A stretch of 64,000 bases of DNA from Uloborus plumipes (GCA_038373865.1 JAXGGA010004468.1:24109-88108); one strand, 5' to 3'. Counted from the first letter of the stretch, positions 37,034 to 47,966 are shown. The notes: generated by a model from the letters alone, not told the origin. Made by a program: numbers and translations.

Positions 37034-38230
37034 AAAGATGGGACCGCCCAAAGAAAAATTCCTCCCCCTTAGAAAGTTGGGCCCTAGACCTATTCCTGGG
37101 GCCCCATCTTTCTAAGGGGCCTTAATTTTTTTAAAGGCATAGCACATCATAAAAGCTATGGGAACAGTACGTGTATATTTTAAGGTAAAATAATTAAAAA
37201 AAATAACGATATATTAATTGGAAAAAAAATTTCCTTAAACGAGAATTTTTATTGATTCTTGCAACCGTAGGGGCCCCATGACCATAGAAGCCCCGAAGGG
37301 GATTCAGAAATGTACATGATAAATGATTTACATATTGCTGAGATGTACAAAGGGGCCTTCAAAAATGTATTTTGACAGACCCCCAAACCTGTAAATCAAT
37401 CACCGCATTCTGCCATTGAATCTTTAGGGGTCTCCAAATTACTGTGGTCCCTAGTATTAGTAATTCAAGCCCTGCTTGGATGCAGGGCACTATCTTGAGC
37501 AGTCGTCCTATTGGCTTCAGCCCGAGCCTATAATCCTCATCTAACTGTCACTTTCCATGGATTTTGAGCATAAAACTCATGACTTTCCATGGCAACTCCT
37601 CAAATCCAAAAATTTTTGGTTTTGAAGATGTGACGCTGCCAACTAGGCTTGGGCCTGGGGTGCTATCTTTCTAAGAGGTCTCAAATTTTAAAGGATTATG
37701 CACAGCATTAAAGTTATGCAAACAATATGAGTATTTTTAAGAAAAATAAAAAATGAACTATTTATTAATTGGAAAAATAAAAACTTCCTTGAACGAGAAT
37801 CTTTACTCATTCTACCGGTAACGGATTTACCATATTGCAACTGTGAGAGCCTCCATGACCATAGAGGCCCCTAAGAGGGTTCAAAGATGTGCATGATAAA
37901 TGATTTACATAGTGCTGAGATGGACAAAGGGGGCCCTCAAAAATGTATTTTAACGGGGCCCTTAGTCACGCTGCATTCTGCCACTGAATTTTCAGACGGG
38001 CTTCAAATTATTGTGGGCTTTGGGCCTCATTATTAATTAGTTGGGCCCAGCTTAAATGCAGGGCCTTATTGGGAGCAATCACCAATCAGTCCTATTGGCT
38101 TTGGCTAACTGTCAATTTCCGTGGGTTTTGATAATTTTCCAATCAAGTTCGTGACTTACGTTATTAGCAATTCCTCAAATTGATAATTTTTAGTTTTAAG
38201 AATGTGACAATCCATTTTTTCGAGGCCCCC
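37034..38230. repeat. Tandem duplication of about 555 bp, two copies
   Basis: Landmarks recur at this interval: catctttctaagggg near 37107 and tatctttctaagagg near 37662; catgaccatagaagcccc near 37276 and catgaccatagaggcccc near 37855; and atgataaatgatttacat in both. The G/C-rich gggcccc blocks resemble the hAT subterminal sequence, so the duplication probably arose from the element's end. Confidence 0.75.
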
Positions 38231-38295
38231 TGTCTTTCTGAGGCCCCAGGCTCGCGCCTCATGCGCCTATTGGGTGATCCGCTACTGCGCAGGTT

Positions 38296-39597
38296 AGGTA
38301 TAAAAATAACAGTATGTTATGTAAAAGAAAACTGATAAAGTTTTAGAAAAGGCTGGAAAAATTTATCTTCCCTGAAGTGTTAATGGAGATTTTGTAATAA
38401 TTATGTGTGCAGCAGACCAGAGCTCGTTCTAAAGCTGAGTGGAAAGGGAGACTGGCCTGCCCTGGTGAAGTAGAATTTCCACCCTCTTTGCCTTGAAAGC
38501 TTAATCGTTCCATTATCTTCTCCACCAACCAGCCTCACTTTCCCAGTAGTAGCTACCTCTTCCCCTCCCCCTCATGAAGTAGAATTTGTTTGCAATCTCT
38601 ATCTACCAGGAAACGTCAGATTCTGGATTTATGAATTTTCCAGAAAATTTAGTATGAAAAATCGAGCTTATTTTTAAATCATCACAGATCGAATTGTCCT
38701 GAAATTTGCATCATATTTGTGTTTGTACTCTCCTTTAAAGTATTTTTTTATGTTTTATGATTTTATTTGTTTTTTTTTTCGGGGGGGGGGGGGTCCTTTT
38801 TGCATAAAATGTAAAATTTAACTATTATAAAATCTAACAGCAGCGTCAAAGTTAGCCCAAAATTTAGAAAAGAGCTGGTTTCAAACACTTGAGGGGGGAT
38901 ATCTTTCACCTTAACTAGAGGACTGGACCGATGATCTAAAACTGAAGAAAAATTGCCAGTGACGTGGTCCATACGAAACAGGAAAACCTGGAGTAATTTG
39001 TTTTTCTAAGTTCCACACTGACCCTCATTGCACTGAGACACAGAACCACATATACTTTTTCGTTTCTTTTAAGTTCACAAATGGGTGTTTTTCATCTTTT
39101 CTAAAGGTATCCCATCTAACTAATGAGCTAATAAAATAAATGCTAAATAATATGTATTACCCAAGTTTTGCCAAAAATTATGATTGACCCTTGCTGCATA
39201 GACCCCAGAACTTTCAGACATGGCAGTTTTTGGTTTTCCGGGACTAAGTGTGACCTACTTATTCCAGACTGTATTGAACGTCAACCATAAAATTGACCAA
39301 TGGCTCATTTTATCTACTGGAGGTCTAGTTAAAAAGCTAAAATTTTTTAGGCTATTAACTCAATGTACAGAGATATCAAAGATTTAAAAAGAAACCACCA
39401 TAAAATGTCAGTAAAATCAAAAATTGTGTTTATTCCTCCGAACTCTCATAAAATCTCTCTTAAATTATAATAGACTCAAAGCTTCAAACGTGCGTAACTT
39501 TTTCGTACATCCTGCAATGAATTAAAATTCTCTTTTTTGGGTTAGACACTATATCTTTCTAATTTGTTCAAAGAACAGCAGTATTTTCGGAAGCAAT
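38296..39597. other. Intergenic DNA and TTC36 3' flank
   Basis: No gene recognised between the hAT and the TTC36 stop codon. A poly(G) run lies at 38780-38792. The part nearest 39597 is expected to be the TTC36 3' UTR. Confidence 0.5.
39429..39434 (-). terminator. Candidate TTC36 polyadenylation signal
   Basis: AATAAA on the minus strand, about 165 nt past the TTC36 stop. It is a reasonable but unproven choice; T-rich DNA gives many chance matches. Confidence 0.4.
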
Positions 39598-39857
39598 CTA
39601 TGACATCATGCCTTTTTGGTATTGTTCCATCACTTTGGATAGCATCTGGTTGCAGAGGGCAGCGTAGGGATTCATCTGGACTATTTGGGAGCGCGCGAAA
39701 CTGCTGCCCAAGCTGGCCGCTTTCTTGAAATCTTCTAGAGCCATTTCTGTTTTGCCTTGAAAACGGTATATGAGCGCCCTCTGGCAGTAAGCCAAACATG
39801 TTGATCTGCCTTTTCCGGAACCAAGTTTGATGGCAGTATCCAAATCCTTCAGGGCAG
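39598..39857 (-). CDS. TTC36: TTC36 terminal exon (TPR 2-3 and conserved tail)
   Basis: On the minus strand, acceptor cccacag is followed by CTGCCCTG. The preceding exon's last g plus ct gives Ala, then ALKDLDTAIKLGSGKGRSTC and so on to a TAG at 39598-39600, 85 residues. It completes one TPR, adds another (AYCQRALIYRFQGKTEMALE) and ends with the hallmark TTC36 tail FARSQIVQMNPYAALCNQML. TTC36 (HBP21) is a small three-TPR protein that binds Hsp70; its cellular role is only partly known. Intact across the exon. The neighbouring intron (39858-40225) is 368 nt, with a poly(G) run at 40142-40155, and nothing else was seen in it. Confidence 0.9.
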
Positions 39858-40225
39858 CTGTGGGAAAACAGATTTCAGAAAAGTGTTACTATTAGTACAA
39901 ATAAAAGTAGGCGAAAACGTGCATGCAATATTTATAAATTTAATTTTTTTTGTTGTAGGAAATTTAATTACTTCAAGTGGGAAAAAAAGGAGGATTTTCT
40001 TTTTCTTTCGCAGGTCACGTAATAATTGTACTTGAAAGCAATACCGATGCAAGCACCTTACAGTTCATTCTTCGCTAGTTAAATGCATATTCATAAAATT
40101 CAAAAAGACAGAATTTTTTCAACATTTCCTGGTAACCAATCGGGGGGGGGGGGGGAGTCCACTAAAGATTAGTTTTTTTGAAGTTTTGTGCATCTTGTAC
40201 AGGGTTAATGTCTCAGATTTCTTAC

Positions 40226-40414
40226 CAAAAATTTCTCCTTTTAGTCTGTATGCTTGAGCTCTGTTGTTATAACCGGAAGGTCTATTCGGTGCTAAATCAA
40301 TTGCCTCCCCTAAAATCTGTATGGCCGATGTTACATCGCCAGATTCTGCGCTTTTTACTGCTTCCAGTTCCAATCGCTTGGCTTCCAACACACTGTCAGA
40401 ACAGTCTTCCTCAT
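40226..40414 (-). CDS. TTC36: TTC36 internal exon (TPR 1)
   Basis: Minus-strand exon between acceptor ctgtag|ATGAGG and donor TTTTG|gtaag. In phase it reads DEEDCSDSVLEAKRLELEAV, then ...SAESGDVTSAIQILGEAI and YNNRAQAYRLKGEIF. That is the N-terminal acidic stretch and first TPR of TTC36 (ELE.V..AE.GD...A...F..AI...P...S.YNNRAQA.RL.G). The exon starts two bases into a codon (probably GAT), so a 5' coding exon with the initiator Met must exist upstream, at higher coordinates. I could not find it. An ATG within the exon lies in the right frame but would drop the acidic start, so it is not the true start. Confidence 0.9.
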
Positions 40415-40521
40415 CTACAGATGCAAAGAAAGTAATAAGTTATTGAATATATATTTTCATAAAATACAAGTAATATAATCCAAAAAAAAAATAATTAAGA
40501 GAAGCAACATGAATCTATTAC

Positions 40522-40522
<1 letters not shown>

Positions 40523-40571
<49 letters not shown>
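40523..40571. repeat. (TA)n microsatellite
   Basis: About 24 uninterrupted TA units followed by tgtatgtatatacacacacgc, in the intron upstream of TTC36 exon 40226-40414. Confidence 0.95.
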
Positions 40572-40579
<8 letters not shown>

Positions 40580-40689
40580 ATACACACACGCACAGAGTCA
40601 CTTCGTACGAGTGTGTCGCCAACATTAAGACAGTCAAATCCAGCAGCAATTGTAACAGCTAGAATATACCTACGTGACAGCAAGGTCTC

Positions 40690-40985
40690 ATTCTCATGGT
40701 TTGTGTCGCAATTAAGTACGATTCCAAGGGACCGCTAGATCATATTCAGAGCTGGAGCATTATGGCGATCCAACGATACGTGAATCATATAATGTTGCTG
40801 CAGACACTCCTCTTGTCCACCCTTTGCCAACCAGATAATGCACGAACGCACACTTCTCGTTTTAGCCAACGTGCTCTGCAAGGTCGTGTAACGAAGTTCT
40901 CCTGGCCACATATCTCCTGATCTTTCACCAGTCGAGCTAATTTGGAATGTGATTGGATGCCGTTCTATTATGAATATCATTTCTA
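40690..40985 (+). pseudogene. Tc1-like transposase C-terminal fragment
   Basis: Reads VAIKYDSKGPLDHIQ, then QRYVNHIMLLQTLLL and CQPDNARTHTSRFSQRALQG, the Tc1 second catalytic Asp region (QQDNARPHTAR). After a one-base shift near 40912 it reads SPDLSPVELIWNVIG, which contains the third catalytic residue. It is a different subfamily from the Tc1 copy at 41416. TIRs and the N-terminal half were not found. It lies antisense to TTC36 in its intron or upstream region. Confidence 0.75.
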
Positions 40986-41415
40986 AATAAAAATAGATCC
41001 ATGTTGCATTTTGAATGTTACTTAATGTTTATCAGTTATCAATTGGTACCCAAAATATTTATAAATAAATAAATATTAACTCTCAAAAATATAATCAAAA
41101 GTGAAATATTTTAACTACCTCTGGCACTGCTGAGTATTGAAACGAGGCACTCAAAGACAATTGAAAATTAAAAAAAAATAGAAAATAATATTGTTTTCAG
41201 GAACTTTGTTGAACTTCAAAAACTCTACTTACTCTTTAAGAAAACTTTTTAAAATCTTTCTTATAGTTAATTTACTATAAATAATAAACATAATGACCAA
41301 TATCCTGACTGTGGAAATATGGTCACTATAATAGCTTCATCGAGAAATATTGTCTTGCGCCGTATAGATGACCTGAGCAAGGAAGCGCATAAATTTTCTT
41401 ATTGCTAGCTAAATA
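40986..41415. other. AT-rich spacer between two Tc1 copies
   Basis: No gene seen. A TTC36 upstream exon could lie here, but no conserved residues were found. Confidence 0.45.
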
Positions 41416-42828
41416 AACTCATGTTTGAAAATTACAACACCATGAAGGACTAGCGCGAATGGGCTGAAATTTTCAGCAAATGCAAAGTAGGGTATGATAT
41501 GCAAATGATTAGAATTTTAGGACTCGTAGCACATGCGTACGCTGAGCAGCACCCTCTGAACGCCGGATTTATCCGAATAAATAGACGGCTGCAGCAAGGC
41601 GTATATGGTTATAGGTGGTTATCTGCTTGGGAAAAACGTTAGCTCAGACGTTGCTTATGCCTCTTTGACGAAAATGAGCGAATTTTCAACAACTTACAGA
41701 ATTTGAACGGGGGAGGATCATCGACCTTCGTGAAGCTGGATTGTCTTATCGTGAAGTAGCCGCTCGTATGCAGCGTAGCAGCAGTACATTGATGCGTGTT
41801 TGAAAGCAGAGGACAGACGAGTGTCGGACAACTCGGAAATCCGGGAGTGGACCCCGAAGTGTGACGTCAGAGCGCGATGATAGACACCTGATCTGCATGG
41901 TGCTGACGGATCGTACAACTTCTTCTAGACAACTAGCAGCACAGTGGTCAACTGCTACAGGTGTTTCATTGTGTGCTTCATCAATTCGTAGACGTCTGCT
42001 GCAGCGTGAACTGCACACAAGGACTTCTTTATACAGGATACCCTTCACACTAAACCATCGCCGCCTGCGGCTAAAATGGACCGATCAGCATAGGGACTGG
42101 CCTGCTGATTAGCAGTATGTTGTGTTTTCTGACGAATACCGCTTTAATTTGTGGTACCATGATGCCATATTCGCGTCCGACGCTATGCCGATGAACGCCA
42201 CCTTCCAGAGTGCATTATCGAAAGTCACAGTGGACGAACACCTGGAGTCATGGTCTGGGGTACTATATCATATCACGGAAGATATCAATTGCCACGAATT
42301 GTGGGTAACCTGAACAGCAACCGGAACATTAGTGAAGTTCTACGGCCCCAAGATGTCCCCTTCTTTCAAGGCTTGCCTGGCGCTGTATTTCAGCAGGATA
42401 ATGCCCGCATTCATGTCGCTAGGACTGTTCAATCCTTCCTTGCATCGCAGCAGGTACAGCTTCTTCCCTGGTCAGCATATTCCCCGGATATGCCGCCGAT
42501 TGAACATGTTTGGAATTTCGTTGGTCGACGTCTCATTTGTGATCCTCGTCCCTTGCTTCTACAGACGAACTTTGGGTACGCATACAAACAGTGTGGAATG
42601 CTCTTTATCAGGCAGACATTAAAAATTTGTTTGACTCCATACCACGTCGCGTAGCAGCACTTATTGCAGCGCGTGGTGGCTACACAAAATTCTAATTTCA
42701 ATATTTTTTTATTGTTTGTTGGCTTTCTAAGTTTGATCATTTATTTGTACCATAATCACTCAGCTGTGTATTAAATTTCATTCAATGACGATTCCTTCAT
42801 GGTGTTGCAATTTTCACAAACATGAGTT
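41416..42828 (+). mobile_element. Tc1-type DD34E transposon, inactive (1,413 bp)
   Basis: Flanked by TA (41414-41415 and 42829-42830). Ends AACTCATGTTTGAAAATTAC and the inverted ...CAATTTTCACAAACATGAGTT share an inner CAACACCATGAAGGA block; the TIRs are about 37 bp with a 2-bp indel. It contains a single decayed transposase gene (see 41674-42695). Confidence 0.9.
41674..42695 (+). pseudogene. Tc1 DD34E transposase, broken
   Basis: In order: an N-terminal helix-turn-helix stretch (TEFERGRIIDLREAGLSYRE), a second HTH (RQLAAQWSTATGVSLCASSI), catalytic Asp 1 in VVFSDEYRFNL, Asp 2 in FQQDNARIH, Glu in SPDMPPIEHVW with 34 residues between the last two, and a C-terminus SIPRRVAALIAARGGYTKF before TAA. 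Defects include in-frame stops replacing Trp (tga near 41801, tag near 42111), a frameshift between 42150 and 42250, and a shift near the start. The catalytic triad is present but not in one frame. Confidence 0.85.
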
Positions 42829-43193
42829 TATATTTGTGTGTTGCACGAATTATCACTCCGATATTATCTGAAAACTTCTTGATTCACGCTAATTGTGTCA
42901 ACTGCATTTGTGTAAAAGATGACATTTTTGTAACTTAAAAATAGTTAAATTAAGAGAATAGAATAGATAAAATAAAATATTGTTTGCAGGAGGTAGTAAT
43001 CGGTTTTCTTCCATTTGATGTACTTTGGATAACACTTTGCAGCCAAGTAGTCAATCAAATTGCGTTTTTTTATCATCTTTATTGAAAAGGAAGTACTGGC
43101 CCAGGAAGAACGATAAGAAATAATTTTTAAAAAATATTGCTTGCACAGACGGTGCGCCCTACATAGTTGGCAGCATAAAAGTTGTTACATTCC
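42829..43193. other. AT-rich spacer
   Basis: No gene or repeat recognised between the Tc1 copy and the Academ-like element. Confidence 0.5.
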
Positions 43194-43196
43194 TTA

Positions 43197-43799
43197 TAGT
43201 CCAGTCAATCTATGCAAAAAAAAGGTGCTAAAATCGCAAATCGGGATGTAGTTCTGATTTTTTAATATGTTGTTTGGGTCACCTAGGGTAGTTCAAATCT
43301 AAGTTTGCACCTTTCCAAACCCTGTGCTCGCTGCGGAATTCGCGAAAAACTGCGAAAATTTCCGACTTTTTTCAGTTTTTCCCTTATAACTTCAAAACTA
43401 TGCAACTTTTGATTATACATGTGAATACCCGTTTTAAAGAACACTAAATTTTCAATAATTTGAGCCCAAATAGCGCTCTGTAGAACCTATATTTTAGGAA
43501 ATATTGAACTTCGAAAATTGGTCATTTTTTGCGAAAAGTGAAAAAATTATGCTTCAATCGCATTTCAGACCAAATATCAATATAATTTCCTGCTCTACAA
43601 GAATAAAAATGGACATAAAGCTATAATAAATTTAATTGGCTTTCATTTAAATCCAAAAAAAAGTCTCTGGACTCAGTATTTCTTCCACAATTACGAAAAA
43701 CAAAATGTTCGAAATTTTTGATTTTTTCGAGAAATGAAAAAAAAATCGTTTCTATTAAGAATAAGAGGCACTAGACAATAAGAAATACATAGAATGGTA
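43197..43799 (+). repeat. Left terminal inverted repeat of the Academ-like element
   Basis: Pairs along its length with 46251-46847. Shared landmarks include cgctgcggaattcgcgaaaa near 43329 and taagaggcactagacaataa near 43764. Similarity is high, with single-base changes. Noncoding. Confidence 0.9.
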
Positions 43800-43819
43800 T
43801 AAATACATAGAATGGATAC

Positions 43820-44781
43820 ATGGAACAAGTGACTAATGGCCTAGATTTCCAGTTCTCAAAAATAGTATATCTCCCACTCATTCACGCTCCACCCACAAAT
43901 TATAACGCTGTTTTAACATCTCTTTTTGAGGCCAGTGCAAGAACCAAAGCTCATGGGCAACATATTTGCTTTGTGACATATGATCAACTCCTTTATATGA
44001 AAGCCAGAGACATTGTTGAGAATTGCCAGCATACCGATTTGAATGCGGTGGTAGTGAGGTTAGGTGGTTTTCACCTTCTTATGTCTTTCATGGGAGCTAT
44101 TGGTGCTATCATGGCATGTAGTGGTCTAAAAGAATTGCTCGCCACAATTTATGCAGAGAACAGTGTTGATAAAATTCTAAATGGAAACGCATATTCTAGA
44201 GCTGTAAGAGCTCATCTGTTGACAAATCTTTCGTTGGCTCATTCTATTTTCACTAAGATTCAGCTAACTGATGAGGAAAAAATAATTATTGAGGAGATTT
44301 TGAATGAAGATGACAGATCAATGATTTGGTTGGCAAATGAAAATGAAATTGTTCATAATCTTAATGCGAAATGTAAGGCTGAAGTGGATCAGAAGGAAAG
44401 AAAAGGGCCCACCTCAAAGCTTTTGGTGCAATATTTCAGGATGACTGTATTAATTAAGAAACTGGCTGAGAGAGCAGGTGACTGGGAGCTCCACCTGGAC
44501 ACAGTTAGCAAAATGCTTCCATTCTTTCACTCAGCGGGTCATTTTTTTATGCCAAAAGTGCACGCTTATACCTACAAGATATGAGTGCTCTGCAACAGCG
44601 AATGGTCCCAGAGGAATTTGCTAACTTCACTAAACAATACTTCACGATTCGCAGATCCGATAAATTTTGGTCAGGCCTGTGGACAGACTTATGTATTGAA
44701 CAGGTTCTCATGAAATCCATGAAGAGTCGGGGAGGGTTAACCCATGGTCGCGGAACATCCAATAGTGTACTTTCTCGGTAG
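43820..44781 (+). pseudogene. Academ-like transposase region, broken
   Basis: The first frame (43820-44584) reads PPTNYNAVLTSLFEASARTK, then VVVRLGGFHLLMSFMGAIGA and SGLKELLATIYAENSVDKIL. After a shift near 44550 it continues SARLYLQDMSALQQRM and IRRSDKFWSGLWTDLCIEQV, then KSRGGLTHGRG. This series (CFVTYDQ, RLGGFH, SGLKEL..TIYA, IRRSDKFW.GLW.DL.IEQ, KSRGGLT.GRG) is a family of uncharacterised proteins found in many copies in invertebrate genomes. I associate it with Academ-type transposons. A Trp codon has become TAG at 44779-44781. The ATG at 43820 is the first after the TIR, but more N-terminal sequence is usual in the family, so the gene may be truncated at the 5' end. Confidence 0.7.
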
Positions 44782-44792
44782 ACAGAAAGACT

Positions 44793-46186
44793 TTGTTCAA
44801 TAATGAAGGGATGCGAAAAGGAACAAAATCTTCTTTCTTCTGCTCTTTCACTCCACTCGAGCAAAACATTCCAAATACACCCAGTACATTTGTAGTAGTA
44901 GACGGAGGATACCTTCTGCATAAGGTTATATGGCGCCAAAATGATTCTATCAGATCAATAATTGATGGATATATTACTTACACATTTAATCACTTTGGTA
45001 GGAACGTAGCAGTGGTGTTTGATGGTTACCCTGAGGATGGAGCTCTCAGAAGTACTAAAACAGCAGAGTGATTGCGTCGCTACTCTGTTCTTAGTAGCAG
45101 TGAGATTGTATTTGACTCTTCAACGATCATCACAGTGCCCCAGGAGAAACTATTAGCCAACGAGAGCAATAAACGACGCCTCATTAACGAGTTGTGCCTT
45201 GCCTTTTAACATGAAGGCATTGAAACTAAAAAAGCAACGGAAGATGCAGACTGCATGATTATCCTAACCGCTCTCGAAAAAAGTACTTTTTACGAGAGCG
45301 TGATCGTGGCAGGAGAGGACGTGGACTTACTTGTTCTTCTCTGCGGTTTAGGATCAAACATTCATAATGTTTATTTCCAAAAAAATAAAAAAGGTGACTT
45401 CACTTGCACACAGTTTTCAACAACTTCATTCAGTGGAGGAGCCATGGAATTGCCTAAAGGATTCGAACTGTTTCTTCACGCATTTAGTGGATGCGACACC
45501 ACATCTGCCCTCTACTGGCAAGGAAAAGCAAAGCTATGCAGCATTTTTGAAAAGAGGCAGAGTTTGATTCATTTGGCTGGTACACTTCTCCTTCCAGATG
45601 TTAGCCACGAAGCCATTGCCAAAGTAGAGCAAAAATGCCTTGTTGCTTTGTACGGAGGAGCTGCATTCACCGATACACTGCATGGTCTTCGATTCCAACT
45701 GTTTGTTAAAGCAACTGCCAATGCGAAGGTTAACTTGGCCCGTTTGTCCCCAACTAAAGATGCTGCCAACTTCCATTCCTATCGTACGTATCATCAAGTG
45801 CAAAAGTGGTTGGGGGTTGAGAAAGATGCAGTGGAATGGGGTTGGTCAAAAACTCCCAATGGCTTAATACCAGTCACAACATTATGTGAACCAGCCGCGC
45901 CCATGCTCCTGAAATTTCTATCGTGCCAGTGCAAAAAAGGATGCATGGGCGCATGTTCTTGCCGCAAAGCCGAACTAAGTGTTCTGCTTTGTGTACTAGG
46001 TGCTCTGGAAAAAGTTGCAACAACGTCCATCCAGTTACAATGGACGAAGAAGAGGAAAATACTGATAACGTTTCTTTCTTAGACGATTATCTGGAGCAAG
46101 AGCAAAAACGTTCCTTTTCTGCAGTTTCGAGATACGAACACAGCAAACAAGGACCCTCAAAAAAAAAAAAAAAAACTAAACATTGA
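44793..46186 (+). pseudogene. XPG/FEN1-like nuclease plus Cys cluster of the Academ-like element, broken
   Basis: Acidic motifs of the XPG family appear in order: VVVDGGYLLHKVIW (as FEN1 D34), AVVFDGYP (D86), TEDADCMII (E158/E160), VAGEDVDLLVLL (D179/D181) and FSGCDTTS (D233). A C-terminal zinc-finger-like cluster follows: CQCKKGCMGACSCRKAELS in one frame, then KCSALCTRCSGKSCNN two frames on, split by a frameshift near 45978. In-frame stops sit at 45069 (probably Trp to TGA) and near 45207 (TAA). The 3' end is Lys-rich and stops at 46186. XPG enzymes cut branched DNA; a role in transposition is assumed, not shown. All metal-binding motifs remain readable although the gene cannot make a full protein. 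Confidence 0.75.
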
Positions 46187-46250
46187 CTGAAATTAACCTT
46201 GAAGAGTTTTTGAACAATGAAAATAATATTTAAATATAATGTTAACCTTC

Positions 46251-46847
46251 TTTCCATTGTATGTATTTCCTATTGTCTAGTGCCTCTTATTCTTATTAGA
46301 AACGATTTTTTTTTTTTCATTTCTCGAAAAAATCAAAAATTTCGAACATTTTGTTTTTCGTAATTGTGGAAGAACTACTGAGTCCAGAGACTTTTTTTTT
46401 GGATTTAAATGAAAGCCAATTAAATTTACTATAGCTTCATGTCCATTTTTATTCTTGTAGAGCAGGAAATTATATTGATATTTGATCTGAAATGCGATTG
46501 AAGCATAATTTTTTCACTTTTCGCAAAAAATGACCAATTTTCGAAGTTCGATATTTCCTAAACTATTGGTCCTACAGAGCGCTACTTGGGCTCAAATTAT
46601 TGAAAATTTAGTATTCTTTAAAACGGGTATTCACATGTATAATCAAAAGTTGCATAGTTTTGAAGTTCTAAGGGAAAAACTGAAAAAAGTCTGAAATTTT
46701 CGCAGTTTTTCGCGAATTCCGCAGCGAGCACAGGGTTTGAAAAGGTGCAAACTTAGATTTGAACTACCCTAGGTGACCCAAACAACATATTAAAAAATCA
46801 GAACTACATCCCGATTCGCGATTTCAATGTCTAATTTGACTGGACGA
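46251..46847 (-). repeat. Right terminal inverted repeat of the Academ-like element
   Basis: Inverted copy of 43197-43799, ending TTGACTGGACGA before TTA. Confidence 0.9.
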
Positions 46848-46850
46848 TTA

Positions 46851-47966
46851 AGAATTATTTGGGATGTAAAATTTTTTAGAGGAAAACATTGTATTATACA
46901 TCACGATGCTCATTCTGTAAAAGACTTAAGCATTCTCTCAAGACAGCTGGTGCACCAAAAAAGTGGGGGGTCAAGAAAAAAATTTGGGGGGGGGGGGGAG
47001 GAGTTAGGATGCAGCACCTTGAAAATGTTATTTTTCGCTGCAATTTGACTGCAATATTAAATTTTAACATTGCTGATTAATTGACTCCTAAAAAATGCGG
47101 GATATGGCCTCAAAAATCAACCTGGCTCGTTGATTTTCATTCATCCTTGTGAAATAACATGAAAAAAAAAAAAAAAAAAAATCCGATTTTGGGAATTTTC
47201 AGCTTTTATTTCGGTGAAATTAATCCACTGAATCATTTTTTCCTCGATCATTACTTTTTAACCGTGTAAAGTGAGGGATAAAGTGAGGGGGGGTGCAAAG
47301 CCTCTTCACTTTTGGCAGTGGGGGGGGGGGGGCGGTCACCGCCTTGTACCAGCCGCCAATACGTTCTCTGTTGCTAATTCTGAAGTACCCTTTCTTAACA
47401 AAATGCGATGTCTAATTTGTGTTTTGTTTGAGTTCTAAATTGACGAGCTTTTCATGTACTGAGTTTCTCCACTACTCAGATTTTCATAGAAAAAATGTGC
47501 GATTAGAGTAAAAATCACTTAATCAACCCATAGACAAAACCTCTTTTTTTTCTTCAGTTTTTAAATGTTTTTTTAAAATGTTAAAAACATTAAAGGGGGC
47601 ACTGCACTGAGCTTTTTTTGTTCACCAAGTGGCACGCATCCGAAAAATGTTAGCCACCCCTGCTTCAAATGGTTGCCAGAATATTTTTTTTATTCACCCT
47701 CAAGCGAGAAATGGTAGCAGACATTATTATTCAACTTTTACTTCTCAATAATTATCTCCTTTCAGCACAAATGCTTATGCCTTTTTAGCCTACTTTCCCG
47801 TTAAAAATAAAAAAAAGACGAAAAAAGTATTAAAAGTAGCTTAATGCATCTAAAAAATATCGCCAAGTCCAAAAAATATCGCCAAGTTAAAAAAATAAAG
47901 AGGTAAAATGAATATCGAAAAATTAAAAATTTGAAAGTAGGGTATTGAGATGGGGAATTTGTGTGT
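46851..47966. other. Repeat-rich spacer
   Basis: No gene. It contains poly(G) runs at 46986-46999 and 47321-47332, poly(A) at 47162-47180, and TE-like ends that could not be paired (ggcggtcaccgcc near 47331-47343; gttagccacccctg near 47650-47663). Confidence 0.45.

Larger units (their letters stand above)
32280..38287. mobile_element. hAT transposon, degenerate (6.0 kb, composite)
   Basis: Begins CAGTGGCGGATCATGGGA and ends ...GGGTGATCCGCTACTG, inverted. An exact 8-bp target duplication CGCAGGTT lies at 32272-32279 and 38288-38295. Subterminal parts are also inverted (gaggccccaggcgc against gcctggggcctc). Inside are a hAT transposase C-terminus (35329-35556, minus), a degenerate minisatellite, a tandem 555-bp duplication and signs of further insertions: a CGCCACTG-type end near 34464 and a CAGGGTCGGCCCGACC end at 34995-35010. 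The transposase fragment may belong to one of those nested elements. A G-run lies at 32421-32435. Confidence 0.85.
43197..46847 (+). mobile_element. Academ-like DNA transposon with ~600-bp TIRs (3.65 kb, decayed)
   Basis: Ends TAGTCCAGTCAA and TTGACTGGACGA are inverted, flanked by TTA (43194-43196 and 46848-46850), a 3-bp target duplication. The left TIR runs 43197-43799 and the right TIR 46251-46847, with only scattered differences. The interior encodes, left to right, an uncharacterised transposase-like region, an XPG/FEN1-like nuclease and a C-terminal cysteine cluster. XPG nuclease plus a Cys-rich finger and 3-4-bp duplications are published traits of the Academ superfamily; that is the basis for the name. 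The gene starts immediately inside the left TIR, and part of the transposase C-terminus seems deleted. Confidence 0.75.

Noticed and set aside
41105..41160. Possible TTC36 5' exon on the minus strand ending at a gtagtt donor near 41117
   Set aside because: The phase would fit, but the translation has no TTC36 N-terminal residues (no NP or acidic stretch) and no upstream Met.
44547..44939. 130-residue minus-strand frame inside the Academ-like element
   Set aside because: Antisense to recognised transposase and nuclease motifs.
47640..47670. gttagccacccctg, resembling a hAT end
   Set aside because: No matching left end seen upstream.
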